From positions 1,488,001 to 1,552,000 of the forward strand of contig JAPNXP010000014.1 of assembly GCA_028753945.1 (NCBI GenBank): DNA of 64,000 bases, given 5' to 3'. This DNA is from Hexactinellida sp. DTS-2022 (taxonomy: Eukaryota > Porifera > Hexactinellida). Each line of letters begins with the position of its first letter. The stretch's first letter is position 1. Below, piece by piece: positions 1 to 11,814 of the stretch. Below the pieces are notes generated by a model. The model made no database searches, was not told the DNA's origin, and saw only the letters and a program-made list of their open reading frames with translations. The translations under genes and the position numbers were made by a program.

Positions 1-259
1 TAATTCTGCTATATGTCATCATCCTTTTGATTAATTTGGATATCTATATTGTGTATAATGCGTAAACAAACCTGTTATATAAAACATTTTGAGGTGCCTA
101 ATATAAACCTCTGTAAAATTCTATAAATAAGTTGTTGTTGTGATCAATGTAATTTTATTTTCCAAACAACATCATGGCACAATCTCATCATCAGTCTTTC
201 AGACTAAGTATGTATATCTCAGAGAGGCGCAGAGAAGCTCATAGAAGGGGGATACATTT
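1..259. other. AT-rich leader, no gene seen
   Basis: No recognisable repeat or gene. It lies directly upstream of the MULE-type relic and may hold its decayed 5' part, including a FLYWCH zinc-finger region, but I cannot show that. Confidence 0.3.
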
Positions 260-1557
260 ATGGAAAGCATAGAAGAATTGGAGAAACAACTCACTGGCTG
301 TGTGTTCAACGAGGATTGTGTAAAGCAATTGTACACACACAAGGATTTGAAACGAACAAACCAACACTTACATCCTCCTGATGAGAAAGCTATTAGCTGC
401 AGTGAAGTAAAAATAAATATTAAAAGAAAAGCAAAGGGATCCCAATATAGTTCACATTATATTGTGGGTGAATGTGTCCAAACAGTAAATGAGGGTATTG
501 CTGCCAAGCTGCCCAAATTGGATAGTCTTAAACGTACTATACAACGTCAACGTGTTCTAACAGCACCAGTTCAACCTACGACTCTGGAACAACTTATAAT
601 ACCAAATAATTTATGCGGACATCAAAAGACGAGCTTTTTCTCTTATATGATTCAGGTCCAGAGATCCAGAGGATACTAATTTTTGCTACTCAGAAGAACC
701 TAGATATGTTGCAATTTTCCAGGGTATGGTTAGCTGATGGTACTTTTAGGACGGCTCCTCTACTTTTCACACAAGTATATGTAATACATGCCTTCGAGGA
801 GGCCCTGATTTGCTGAAAGATGGCCATTTGTTGCCAAGTATTTTTATTTTACTCCCCAACAAATCGGAAGCAACATATAAAATAATGTGGCAACAGGTGC
901 AGCTTCTTTGTCCGCAAGCCCACCCAAAAGATATGCTGATGGACTTTTAGAAGGCTGCTATTAACAGTTTTCAGCAGACATGGCCTAACTCTACTGTTAA
1001 AGGATGCTTTTTCATCTCACCCAGAATATATGGCGGAAAGTCCAAGCAGTAGGGTTGCAGACACTATATTCGAATGATCAAGAATTCGCTATAAGTATTA
1101 TAATGATAGCTTCTCTGGCATTTGCAGATCCTTTCGGTTTCCCCAGCCTGTTTGCTGAAGTGGCATCCCAGCTCCCTACTCCTCAGGCGGATCAATTAAT
1201 TGAGTACTTCGAGAGGACCTATATAGGACGAAGGTTACCTGGTGGGGCATACCACAGCCATTGTTTCCAATTGGTATATGGAACTACCATTTTGATACAG
1301 TCCTAAGGATCCCTCGAACATCAAATGCGGTGGAAGCATGGCACCGGAGCTTTAATTGCACTGTGGGTTGCCACCATCCCACTATTTGGAAATTTATTTC
1401 TGCACTCAAGAGGGAACAAGGATTAGTAGAAGTGAGGCAAGCCCAGTACCTTGCTGGGGACCAACCAGTAAAACGGAAAGCAGCCAAAGATAATGAAAGA
1501 GCCCTGAAAAATCTAATTCTTAGTTATTCGCACCGCCCCAGAATGGAATTTCCTTAA
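260..1557 (+). pseudogene. FLYWCH/MULE-type transposase relic
   Basis: This is a decayed Mutator-like (MULE) transposase of the kind fused to FLYWCH fingers in many animals. The reading moves between frames: the first open stretch (260-679) ends near the conserved AAKLPKLDSLKRTIQRQR segment. The next (613-816) carries the W-DGTF-P-F-Q-Y-HA core around the first catalytic Asp. A third frame from about 804 to 948 continues with LLPNKSEATYK. The last two (1004-1306 and 1261-1557) hold GCFFHLTQN-like, RIPRTSNAVEAWHRSFN and the tail. At least four frameshifts and an in-frame stop near 949 rule out one product. The family assignment rests on order and spacing of these motifs, recalled from animal MULE proteins. 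No terminal inverted repeats were identified. Confidence 0.8.
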
Positions 1558-1680
1558 GGAGTATCGTACCACTTTAGTATTGGATCTGACTAATTTATTT
1601 TCCACTACATTATACTACTTAATAATAAAGTACTAACTATTTAAATTAAGTAATAGAATGAGTAATCAGATATATCTAAT

Positions 1681-1770
1681 GTTACGAATTGTCGTGTTAC
1701 GAATTGTCGTGTTACGAAATGTCGTGTTGCGAATTGTCTGTTACGAATTGTCGTGTTACGAATTGTCGGT
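1681..1770. repeat. 15-bp minisatellite
   Basis: About six head-to-tail copies of GTTACGAATTGTCGT with small changes and one shortened unit. The open frames crossing it are a by-product of the 15-bp period. Confidence 0.85.
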
Positions 1771-1889
1771 ATCCCGTTGTGTCGGGTTCGTTGTTTTCCG
1801 TTTCGTTCATTTTTCATTGCTTAGATTACTTTTGTCTCACTAACATCGTGTGGGCATGGGTTGGTGATCCCCAAAGATGTTACTACGTT

Positions 1890-1983
1890 GTATTGTAAAG
1901 GGATCAATGTATATTAAAGGGCACTCTTTACAATAAAGGGCTCTGTGTACAATATAGAGCTCTGTGTACAATAAATGGGTCTA
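1890..1983. repeat. 18-19 bp tandem repeat, left part
   Basis: Degenerate tandem units based on GTACAATAAAGGGCTCTGT. The array resumes at about 2778 after a Helitron and a hAT-like insertion, so it was one array split by the two elements. Confidence 0.7.
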
Positions 1984-2480
1984 TCTATACTAATAAAACA
2001 AAAAGCTGGGTGTGTATATATTTGTTTGCATGTTCCGAGTTGATTGAAGAAACTGGACGGTTTCCAAATGAGATTTTTGGCATATAGGGGTAACTTTTGG
2101 CACCCGCCAATAAGTTGAGGTTTCCACTCGAAATTTCTTACACCTCGACAAGTTATGACGTCATTATCACATTTGGAGAACCCTAAAAATTTAGTTAATC
2201 GCACATAATTCCCGTACACTAAGAGATAAAAATCTGAAAATTTAATAAAACAAGTACATTAATGATGTGGACACGTTGGTTACACCAAATTGCCACTATG
2301 ATTACTCATTATCGCATGATGACATAAAGCATTAAATTTCACATTATTAAATTCGACTATTTTAGCTTATTTGCGCTTTAGAATCAATATTAGGAGTAAA
2401 TAAACCACACACCAACCGCGAAGCGATCGGTGTGTGGTTCTGTTCTGCCGCGAAGCGATCTAGCAAGCGAAGCGCGCTAG
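1984..2480 (+). mobile_element. Non-autonomous Helitron, family A
   Basis: The left end reads TCTATACTAATAAAAC after an A. The right end is CTAG followed by T, preceded by a GC-rich foldback with GCGAAGCG motifs. These are classical Helitron ends, inserted between A and T without target duplication. About 500 bp, no coding capacity. A second copy lies at 17819-18625 on the other strand and a fragment at 31980-32108. Shared interior includes the block beginning CATGTTCCGAGTTGATTGAA. Confidence 0.72.
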
Positions 2481-2487
2481 TGTATAT

Positions 2488-2769
2488 CATAGGCGCAAAG
2501 TTTTACAATTCTGAAGTTAAAGTTGGGGGGGCGCGGAGTGAGTGTAGCGACCGACTTAATGGGGGTCTGGGGGGCCCCCCTGAAAAAATTTGATTGCAAC
2601 AAATGACATTTTTTGAATGAATTATACGTATATTACTATCCTAAATTATATTGAACATTTTATTTTTTATCCAGAGGGTACGGTAACACCCGCACCATTT
2701 ATGTTGCCCCCTTCAACTTTTACGGGAGGGGCGCACGCCCCCCCGCGTCCCCCCCTGTGTGCGTCACTG
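2488..2769. mobile_element. hAT-like element at a Helitron 3' end
   Basis: It is flanked by an exact 8-bp duplication GTGTATAT (2480-2487 and 2770-2777), as made by hAT transposases. The ends are CATAGGCGC and GTCACTG, so terminal symmetry is poor. The GC-rich interior contrasts with the surrounding AT-rich DNA. The duplicated target begins with the last base of the family A Helitron CTAG end, so this insertion is younger than the Helitron. Confidence 0.55.
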
Positions 2770-2777
2770 GTGTATAT

Positions 2778-2882
2778 TAAGGAGCTCTATGTACAATAAA
2801 GGGCTCTATGAACAAAAACGGACTTTGTGGACAATAAAGTGCTGTATGTACAATAAAGGGCTCTGTGAACAAAAATGGCTTT
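2778..2882. repeat. 18-19 bp tandem repeat, right part
   Basis: Continuation of the array at 1890-1983, with units based on GTACAATAAAGGGCTCTGTG and variants such as GAACAAAAACGG. Confidence 0.7.
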
Positions 2883-3489
2883 GTGACGTTTATCCGATAA
2901 TTATCCGATTTATATTCTCTTATATTCAAATTCCTCTGTAATTTTCCTCTCTCATTTTCTGTTTGATTCAGATTTCCTTTGACTTTACATTTTTATTTTT
3001 TATTTTCGATTTCATTTCCATTATAATTCGCCTGTTGTCACAGAGCCCATTTTGAACTAGGTTTCCATTGCGAAGACAAGTTTCACTCCTAATCCCATTA
3101 CTTTACAGAGAGACTCTATATCGTTGTTTAATGTTACACTTAGTTCATTATGCCTTTATATTTATTTTCTGAATTAATTAACCATGTACGCAGTTTTATT
3201 CAAACCGTTACTAACTATTCCAGTGGATGCCGGTTATAAGCACATCGCCGGGAACTGCACTTAATGTGCTTATAACCGGCATGTTCTTATAACCGACATA
3301 AATAATATAGGGTATATATGGCAACCCCAGCTCCTGCAAAAAGAATTGTTTATTGAGGTGTTGAATTTTATTACTATTTATAAATCAAATATTTTGCAAC
3401 CCTGGATTTACCTCTCCATAATATTGGTTTAATGGTGTGAATAAGACCGCTAACTTTAGAATTACCACATTATTGAAAACCTAGATAAT
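2883..3489. other. AT-rich spacer with a MITE fragment
   Basis: No gene seen. At about 3221-3325 is one end of the pogo-like family whose full copy is at 35862-36035: CAGTGGATGCCGGTTATAAG followed by alternating TTATAACCGG blocks. It is truncated and lacks the second end. Confidence 0.55.
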
Positions 3490-5330
3490 TTGGTTAATAT
3501 TTATGGTTATTCCAGTTACATTGACCCTTTTCCCGGCTTTCGTTGACTTTATCTGTTCTTGTTTCAATGCGAGTGATTATATCGAAATGGACTTATTTAT
3601 ACATCTTATCAGTTGAATCAATGAAAAACCACAAAAAATCTTAGAACCAAAACATTTACGTCAATTTCTGATAAATAGAGCTAATGTACCAAAAACTACC
3701 AAAACATTTTGGTTTTATTTCAGTTACATAGACCCTTTTTCCCACTTCGGTTACTCTATCTGTGGTTGTTTAAATTTATAAAGTTTTATCCAAGTAAATA
3801 CTAGTTTGCACATCTACTCAGATTATTCATTGAACGACGCCCAACTCTTAGAAATAACTCATTGTTGTGAATCTATAATTAATATAGTTAATTTTGATGT
3901 TTATTCCAGTCACATAGACCTTTTTCCCAGCTTTCGTCTGTTCTTCTCAATGTGTGCGGTTAAGTATAAAGATTTAAAGTTATGCATCTTCTCAGAGTAA
4001 AAAATGAAACGACCCCAACTCTTACCGATATTATTTTGTTGTTTATCTCCAATAAATTTCTTAACAATTCTGCATATTGCAGTTACATAGACCCTTTCCC
4101 CCTCATTTGTTGAATTTTATCGGTTCTTGTTAAAATACGTAGATTATATCCAAAGATCTTGTAAAAATTATTCTCAGATCAATAAAAGAAACGCCACACA
4201 ACTCTTAGAACTATCACTATGTTGTGAATCTCTTTTCAATTAGCCAAAAGAAAGGGTCTATTTCAGTTACATAGACCCTATCCCAATTCCCAACATTGGT
4301 TACACTTATCTATGGTTGTTTGAATGTGTGAGGTCTATCTAAATATACTAGTTTATACGTACATATTTTCAGCTTTTTCTAAGAACGTTACCCAACTACA
4401 GTAGATGTTCGTTATATGCACACCGGTTATAAGAACATATCGGATATAAGAACATTATGTTGGAAAATGGTTGCCATATATCCTATATATTTTATGTCGG
4501 TTATTAGAACATGCCGGTTATAAGCACATTAAGTGCAGTTTCCGACGATGTGCTTATAACCGGCATACACTGTATTAGAACTAACTCAGTGTTGTGACTC
4601 TATGATAAATAGAGTTTATGTTGATGTTATTCCAATTTCCAGTTACATAAACCCTTTTACCGCTTTCGTCGACTGTTATCTGTACTTGTTTGAATGTGTG
4701 ACTGAGGTTATATCCAAGTTATAGTCTATAATTCTCAAATCAATAAATGAAACGAAACACAAGACTTAGAACGAAGACATTGTTGGGAATCTATAATCAA
4801 TTGGCTTAATGTAAGGGTATATTTTAGTTAGATAGGCCATTTTTCCTGCTTTCGTTGGCTATTATCTGCTCTTGTTTGAATGTGTGAGGTAATATCCAAA
4901 TATATTTTTATATACTTCTTCTAAGATCAATAATTGAACGCCACACAACTCTTAGAAATAACACTTTGTTGTGAATCTCATATATCAATTAATGTTAAGG
5001 TATATTTCAGTTACATAGACCCTTCTCCTCAATTTGTTTACTTATTGCTGGGTAGTTTAAATGTGTGAAGTTCCGTCCATGTTTATTTGTATATTGATCT
5101 TCTCAGATTAATCAATGCACGACACACAAATCTTAGAACTAACACGTGATCTGAATCTATAATAAATAGTGTAAATGTTGATTTATATTCCAGTTACATT
5201 GACCCTTTTCCCCGCTTTCGCTGCCTATTATCTGTTTTTTGTTCTAATGTGTGGGGTTTTATCTATTGATTTTAATTATACAGATCAATAAATGAAACGA
5301 CACCCATCTCTTGCCAATAGGACTTTGTTC
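3490..5330 (+). repeat. Degenerate ~185-bp satellite
   Basis: The landmark CAGTTACATAGACCCTTT recurs near 3511, 3721, 3908, 4080, 4267, 4641, 4830, 5010 and 5191. Spacing is 172-210 bp, and 200 bp across the one interval that contains a 174-bp MITE. Each unit also carries an ACTCTTAGAA block and a GTTTGAATGTGTGAGG-like block. Units are well diverged, so the array is old. No conserved reading frame runs through it. Confidence 0.8.
4399..4572. mobile_element. Pogo-like MITE inside the satellite
   Basis: Starts CAGTAGATGT, ends CATACACTG and is flanked by TA on both sides. The interior alternates CGGTTATAAG and CGGATATAAG motifs. The same family lies at 22305-22450 and 35862-36035. It interrupts one unit of the 185-bp satellite. 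Confidence 0.75.
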
Positions 5331-5459
5331 TTTTGAATAGTCATTAATAATTTCATTTTTCTAAATTTCCAGAATCATTCCGCTATCTATTTCACTTCTA
5401 TTAGCTTATTTAGTTTTACTTAATTATCTTCTTTTGACTACTCTTAGAGCAGTGGTTCT

Positions 5460-5555
5460 CAACCTTTAATGGTCCGTGGACCCCTACCGAGAGCCCCCCG
5501 GCGAAGGCCTCGTGGTCCCCCAGGGGGGCCACGGGCCTCCGGTTGAGAAACACAG
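5460..5555. mobile_element. 96-bp hAT MITE
   Basis: Ends are CAGTGGTTCTCAACC and GGTTGAGAAACACAG. An exact 8-bp duplication TCTTAGAG flanks it (5452-5459 and 5556-5563). The GC-rich centre contains an inverted CCCCC/GGGGG block. This terminus type is widespread among animal hAT elements. Confidence 0.85.
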
Positions 5556-5563
5556 TCTTAGAG

Positions 5564-6112
5564 AATTCATTTCTTTTATTACATGCACTGTTAAATAATT
5601 TTAGTTAAGTATTTCGTAAATTTGATTCATTTTTATCTATCAGCCTTAAAATAGATTTTTCTTTAATTGAGAATTCTTTCTGGATTCACTCACCCTAGTT
5701 ACAAATTCCCGCAATTCGTTCTCGTGCATTCCTTTACGATTTTATTTTTAATCCTTTTAACTTTCTTAATTCAAATTTAGAATGTTTCAAATTAATGGTT
5801 CTTGTTTGATATTTCTTAAATTAGAATTTTTTATCCATCATCATTAAATTAGAATTTTTTATCCATCATCATTAAATTAGAATAGTTTCAATTTTAGCTT
5901 TATTCAGTTTACATTTGTCACTTCTTATTTTATAATTTTATATTTTTAATGAATGCTAATTATAAATTCCCAATAGCCTTTTTCCAAGAAGCTTAAGTTA
6001 TAACGGTTTATATACGAAACAAACTCCAAATTTATCTACCGTTCCTTGTGCTCGGACCAATTAATAAATGGGTCTAACGAAACAGCTTGAAGCGTTTATT
6101 TAATGGAGAAAT
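5564..6112. other. AT-rich spacer
   Basis: No gene seen. A ~29-bp direct duplication containing TTTTTTATCCATCATCATT lies at about 5819-5880. The last ~60 bp belong to the hairpin-bearing repeat unit. Confidence 0.5.
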
Positions 6113-6230
6113 AAATCCAAAATTGCAGCTGTGCGACAGCATGTTCTTTTGGAGGCACTATCAATAAACCACCACCAAATATAGTGCCACCAATGGAACA
6201 TGTGTCGGCACAGCTGCAATTTTAGATTTT
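6113..6230. repeat. Foldback hairpin copy
   Basis: Arms AAATCCAAAATTGCAGC and its complement pair over roughly 50 bp around a short loop. This copy has the shorter GCAGCTGTG form in the left arm and CAGCTGC in the right arm. The left arm has lost one C in GCCGAC. Confidence 0.8.
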
Positions 6231-6944
6231 TTCTCCGTAGACGGTGCCCTGGCCAGAGCTTTATAATTGATGGGCTAAAAAATGGCATATAGGTGCGGTG
6301 TTACCGTCTAATTTGCATCTGGGGTTACGATTTTTAATTAACAAATTTTGGACACATTTTTAACACCTTTCAAAGATTTTCTGGTCCATAACTCAAAGAA
6401 TGTTATACTAAACCCCCAATTTTTATTACACCATTGGATTCACCATAAGATTCTGCGTCTAATGGGAGAAGACAAATTTTATAATGGATTAAATTCATGC
6501 CACTAGTGGGGGTTTAAATTTCTTGGTTCACTCACACTTCAGTTTCAGTAAAACTGTTAAATCGAATTCCATTGTTTCAACTTTGTAATAAATATATTGA
6601 TTTAAACTTGTTAATCTTACTCTATTGTTTCAACTTTCGATAATATATTGATTTAACTTGTGAATTCGAGCTGGCTTCTATTTAATTGTAGTATTACTAT
6701 ACAATGGATTAAATAAATAAAATAATATATGGAATTTGTTGACTTTACTCAACTCACCGTGGATAACATTGATAAAATAAATAACTAATAAAATAATCTT
6801 TTATCAATTCATAATGAATGAATGGCATTATACTCAAGATGGTTTATGATAGAAACAAACTTCAAATCTATCTACCGTTCCTTGTGACTCGGACCAATTA
6901 ACAAATGGTTCTTGACACCTTGAGGCGTTGTTGACTTGGCGAAA

Positions 6945-7069
6945 AAAAATCCAAAATTGCAGCCTGTGCCGACAGCATGTTCCTTTGGAGGCACTATCAA
7001 TAAACCACCACCAAAATATAGTGCCACCAAAGGAACATGCGTCGGCACAGGCTGCAATTTTGGATTTTT
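6945..7069. repeat. Foldback hairpin copy
   Basis: Near-perfect inverted repeat with ~52-bp arms (CCAAAATTGCAGCCTGTGCC against GGCACAGGCTGCAATTTTGG) and a ~20-bp loop CAATAAACCACCACCAAAA. The arms differ by a single bulged A after CCGAC and one A/T position. Confidence 0.88.
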
Positions 7070-7070
7070 A

Positions 7071-7262
7071 CTGTGCCGACTATACTATAGTATAGTGGCC
7101 CAGTATTGGAATCACTGCCTTTATTCTTATTACTGTGCCGACTATACTATAGTATAGTGGCCCAGTATTGGTCTTAGTGCTTTGGTATATTATTACTGTG
7201 CCGACTATACTATAGTATAGTGGCCCAGTTCTAATCTTAGTGCTTTGGTTAGTTATTATTAT
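7071..7262 (+). repeat. Palindrome cassette, three copies
   Basis: Three head-to-tail cassettes of ~60-65 bp, each CTGTGCCG, then the perfect 18-bp palindrome ACTATACTATAGTATAGT, then GGCCCAGT, a variable TTGGAATC or CTAATCTT segment and TGCTTTGG or TGCCTTTA, separated by ATT-rich spacers. They directly follow the hairpin. Confidence 0.85.
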
Positions 7263-8360
7263 TATTCTTCCGTAGCTCATCCACAGAACAGAGTTTGATT
7301 AACTAACAACCCAAATTTGCAGGACAGGTGTCTCATGGGTTACAGATGTGCACCTGGGGTTACGATTTTTGATTAACAAATTTTGGACACATGTTTAACA
7401 CCTTTCAAAATTTGTCTGGTCCATAACTCAAAGAATGTTATACTAAACCCCCAATTTTTATTTCATCTTTGGATTCATCTTCAGATTCTGCGTCTGATGG
7501 GTAAATAAATTTTTAGTAATGGGTTTAATTTCTGCCATAAATGGGGGTTGAAATTTATTTGTTTACTCACACTTCAATTTCAGTAAACTGTTAAATCTAA
7601 TTCCATTGTTTCAACTTGTAATAATTATATTGATTAAACTTGTTAAATCTTACACTATTGTTTAAACTTGCGATAATTATATTGATTCCACTTGTGAAAT
7701 CGAGTAGGCTTCTATTTTCTATTTGAAAACTAAGATTTTACATTCCACAACAACGACAGATTATGTATTATATTTACTTCTGCATAGAATATTCTTGCAC
7801 AATGGATACATGACATATTTAATTCTAATTAATTAGCTCTGTGTTTAATGTATAGAAATGGTTCCAACTTCCAAATAGATTATTGGGATTATCGAGTGCG
7901 CTGAATTCAAATATGATAGTGAAATTCAATTTAAGTGAATAATTATTGCAAAAGATTGAACTTAATATATTTTGATGTACATAATATTGGTGTTAAATTA
8001 TTAATAGATTAATTAAATATTTATACAAATTATCTAAATTTCATTAATCTCAGAAATGATATAAGATAGAAACAAACTTTAAATTTATCAATTGGTCCTT
8101 ATGGCACGTACCACCTATACAAGTGGATCTTGACACCTTAAGGTGATGAATAATTCGCATGGATTGGTTGGAGTTGGGTGAACACCCAACACGGACTTTA
8201 AGAAAGGCTGACTCAGCACATATTATATTCTACTGAAACTTGAATATCTCTCAAATGAAGTGAGCTAAAACGAAACTTCCAACTCACTAAGGGTCGTTGC
8301 CTTTTGAATCACTTTTCTGAAATAGTTTAACACCTTCATAGTGATGATGACATGGCGAAA

Positions 8361-8483
8361 AAAAATCCAAAATTGCAGCCTGTGCCGACAGCATGTTCCA
8401 TTGGAGGCACTATCAATAAACCACCACCAAAATATAGTGCCACCAAAGGAACATGCGTCGGCACAGCTGCAATTTTGGATTTT
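8361..8483. repeat. Foldback hairpin copy
   Basis: Left arm has the longer GCAGCCTGTGCC form and the right arm the shorter GGCACAGCTGC form, so the stem carries a small bulge here. Followed by an ATT repeat. Confidence 0.85.
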
Positions 8484-9551
8484 ATTATTATTATTATTAT
8501 TATCATCCTTCCGTATCCACTCCACAGAACAGAGTTATATTTACTAAGAACTGAAATTTTCAGGATAAGTGTCTCATGGGTTACAGATGTGTACCTGGGG
8601 TCACGATTTTTTATCACATTTTTTTGGACACATTTTTGCACCTGTTTAATATTGAAACAGGAACAATAAATAGTACCCGAAAATTAAATTTATATGCATT
8701 CGATAGAGAATTAAATTCTACACCTTTTCATAGTGCATGAATTTTCAAATTGTACTTAGTTTGTGCCACAATTGAGTTGCAAGTTTCCTTTGTTTACTAA
8801 CACTTCAGTTCAATTGAAAGTGTTAAATCTAATTCTATTGTTTCAACTCGTTATTATCATATTGATTCAACTTGTGAGATAGAGTAGGCTTCTATTTTCC
8901 AATTGAAAACTAAGATTCTACATTCCATAACAACGACAGATTATGTGATTATATTTCCTTCTGCAAGAATACTCTTACACTGTTAATATACTGACGTAAT
9001 TAATAATAATTAATTAAGTAAGTATATGACTTATATAGATGCTCCCAATTTGTTTATTAGGGGTTATCGAGTGTGTGGAATTGAAATTTGATAGCCAAAT
9101 TAATTAATTAATTATTTATGACAAAATAATTAAACTTAATAATTGTAAGTTGACATTGAAATTGGTGTTAAATTATAAATAATATTAATAATTATTTATA
9201 CTAATTAATTAAATATCATAAATCTCAGAAATCAAATAAGGTAGAAACAAACTTCCAATTTATCAATTGATCCTTATGCCACGTAACACCTCTACAATGG
9301 ATCTTGACACCTTGAAGTGGTGATGACATTGTCAAAAAAATGTGTTTTACAATTTTATGAATTATATTTTGCGAGTCACCCAACACTCACATAAAAAATG
9401 CTGACTCATCACTTATTATATTATACTGAAACTTGAATATCTCTCAAATGAAGTGAGCTAAATGGATACTTCCACCACTCTAAGGGTCGTTGCCTTCTGA
9501 AACACCTTTCTGAAATAATTTAACACCTTCAAAGTGATGATGACTTGGCGG

Positions 9552-9675
9552 AAAAATCCAAAATTGCAGCCTGTGCCGACAGCATGTTCCTTTGGAGGCA
9601 CTATCAATAAACCACCACCAAAATATAGTGCCACCAAAGGAACATGCGTCGGCACAGGCTGCAATTTTGGATTTT
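9552..9675. repeat. Foldback hairpin copy
   Basis: Both arms have the longer form (GCAGCCTGTG and CACAGGCTGC). The unit ends just beyond it. Confidence 0.85.
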
Positions 9676-9998
9676 TTAATTTAATTGATAGCAATAATTA
9701 ACATAATAAATCTCATCGTTTAGGCAGAACCAAAATCCTAGATTACTTAACTTAATTCATTTCTAGTAGAAATCCTAGGTTCCATTGATAGTCTTATTAT
9801 AGAAGCCAATATAGGTGTAATAAATAAACAATGCATTAGAACTCTTAAGCGCATTCTTTGTTAACCAAACTAATCAGATTGATAGTAACATTATGCATAC
9901 TTATGTCATTGACGTAAGCTAAATACATTACGAATAGAAATAAACTGATGGAAGCCAAACTGGATTAATCAAGTATGCAATTTTGGAAATATTGTAGG

Positions 9999-10128
9999 CA
10001 TGGGCGCCAACTTTTGACGCCGGACACCAAAAGTTGGGGGGGTCCTAATTGAAAATTGGGGGGGTTAGCGGGTTTAATTGGAAATTGGTGTGGCCCGACC
10101 CCGAAAAAAAGGGAAGTTGGCGCCTATG
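9999..10128. mobile_element. 130-bp hAT MITE
   Basis: Ends CATGGGCGCCAACTT and AAGTTGGCGCCTATG, flanked by an exact 8-bp duplication ATTGTAGG (9991-9998 and 10129-10136). The interior holds runs of G. A related single end, CATAGGCGCCGAAGTTGGGG, lies near 48875. Confidence 0.88.
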
Positions 10129-10479
10129 ATTGTAGGTGAAGATTAAATCATAAACCTCAATATGTGCAATGATGCAGCAATTGGAGGTTACATTTTTGTT
10201 ATTACCTGGCTCAGATTAAAAGCGAAAATTATAAAAATTTCTAGAGACATGCAATATATTCTGTTTTATAATGTGACAAAATAATTTGTCTATTGAACCA
10301 AAAGTGTAAGAGCTGAATCCAAATTAGTTCCTACGTGACGTCACAATCCCATAAATCGGTATACGTGTGTCTCATTGTATGTTGTGTTATCATCTAAAAT
10401 TGTGGGCGAATCGAATAAAAACTGAAAGAGTTATTCCCAAATATGTGCCTTTATGACGTCATAATCCCGTTATTTCGCT
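10129..10479. other. AT-rich spacer
   Basis: No gene seen. The later part (10310-10479) holds two CTACGTGACGTCACAATCCC or TTATGACGTCATAATCCC motifs of repetitive character. Confidence 0.4.
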
Positions 10480-10624
10480 TAGAAAACCAATAGATCGTTG
10501 TCGCAGTACAAAATGATCCCTGTATACAAATTTTCAGCTGTCTGGGACTCGTAGTCTTTTCAATTAATTCTGGACAAACACACAAACACACACACAAACA
10601 ACAATTGCGCTTTTAATATACAGA
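10480..10624 (-). mobile_element. Family B Helitron-like 5' fragment
   Basis: Matches the 5' part of the family B elements at 21678-22259 and 32300-33452 (CCAATAGATCGTTGTCGCAG, GACTCGTAGTC, GGACAAACACACAAAC, ATTCCTCTTTT-like end). The 3' portion is missing. Confidence 0.65.
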
Positions 10625-11172
10625 TTCATTAATTATGTATTGATAATACATTATATTATTAGTTATTAATTTTAGCAATGTTATCCACGGTGAGCGAGTT
10701 AAGTCAACAAATTCCAATATATTGAGGAGATTGGTACCCCAATTATGGCACAAACCTAGGTCAAATTGAACATTTGTGATTTTCTAAAAGGTGTAGAATT
10801 TAATTATCTATCCGTAAATTTAAATTTTATCAAGCTCAATATTAATTATTTCATGTTATGAGCCATAATTAGGTGTTAAAATTATTTGATCAAAAACGTA
10901 ACCCCAGGTGCAAATTAGACGGTCAATCCGCACCTACATCCCAAGTTTCAGCTCTTTATCTATAGAGGTGTGGGTAGGGCACCGTCTACAATAATAATAA
11001 TAAAGGCAGTGATTTCAATACTGGGCCACTATACTAAAGTATAGTCGGCACAGTAATAAAGGCAGAAGATTAGAACTGGGCCACTATACTATAGTATAGT
11101 CGGCACAGTAATAATAAAGGCAGTGAGATTAGAACTGGGCCACTATACTATAGTATAGTCGGCACAGTAAAA
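10625..11172 (-). repeat. Inverted fragment of the hairpin-bearing unit
   Basis: Reverse-oriented pieces of a type A unit: GTTATCCACGGTGAG, AACCCCAGGTGCAAATTAGA and three palindrome cassettes (11015-11172, ACTATACTATAGTATAGT, the first with one change). The foldback hairpin itself is absent. This shows that the unit occurs in both orientations. Confidence 0.7.
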
Positions 11173-11814
11173 ATTGACAATAATACTCCTGTTATTGTAA
11201 TAATGCTAACAATACATTTTATGTTACATATGCAAATTTGATGCATTTGGGCAATAAGCGAGATTGATATTGAAAGACTATAAGATACAATTGTATTCAA
11301 CAGTTATACTGCTCTTCATATTAAAGCCTTATGTGGATTTCTCTTTAACAAATTCTATAATTAACTAATAATTTCTGATGGTTAACACGGGCTGTAACGT
11401 AACCGTTGAAGTGCTCTCATTTCTAGTAGTATTGTATTTAGTTTCTTTCTTCTATAATCATTTACAGGTTATTATAATCCTAAAAGTTCATTTATAACTA
11501 TTTCAAGGTGAGAATTTATGTTTAAAATTTATAATAACAGAAGATATGTGATATTTATTGTTGTTGTTTACAAAATAGCCAAACAAAATTAACAAATGTA
11601 TAAAAATTCAAAATGAGCTTAGAAACTACTCCAAATGTTAGAAAATGTAAACAAGTAGTATGCTAATTCGGAATTCATTTTTTCCAGTTAATATTTACTA
11701 GCGCGATACGCTTGCTCGGTCGCTTCATGACGTGTGGAATTTGTTTGTATTATCCGGAAGTCGTGTTAATCAAAGTCGTTTGCATACATTTGTTTAGGCT
11801 CGGGTAAGGCCACA
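11173..11814. other. AT-rich spacer
   Basis: No gene seen. At 11720-11810 a fragment (TTTGTATTATCCGGAA...GTGTTAATC) resembles the interior end of the pogo-like family at 43814-44262. Confidence 0.4.

Larger units (their letters stand above)
6060..9675 (+). repeat. Hairpin-bearing repeat block, left cluster
   Basis: Several units of the dispersed repeat that also fills 55.6-64 kb. Type A units contain AAACAAACTTCAAAT, the hairpin, CCGTAGACGGTGCCCTGG, CACCTGGGGTTACGATTTTT and CCGTGGATAACATTG. Type B units contain CCACAACAACGACAGATTA, GGGTTATCGAGTGTG, a CTTATGCCACGTACCACC block and CCACTCTAAGGGTCGTTGCC, then the hairpin. Hairpins sit at 6113, 6945, 8361 and 9552. The short open frames crossing the hairpins have no coding support. 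Confidence 0.75.

Noticed and set aside
1658-1898. Cys-rich open frames over the 15-bp minisatellite
   Set aside because: Repetition of a 15-bp unit explains the pattern; no start context or homologue seen.
8336-8669. Open frames through the foldback hairpins (also at 6872-7157, 9458-9694, 49275-49517, 57691-58061, 59175-59445, 61741-61992 and 63060-63458)
   Set aside because: They translate both arms of the same inverted repeat in every orientation, so the similar proteins (KNPKLQPVPTHVPLVALYF) are by-products of DNA repeats.
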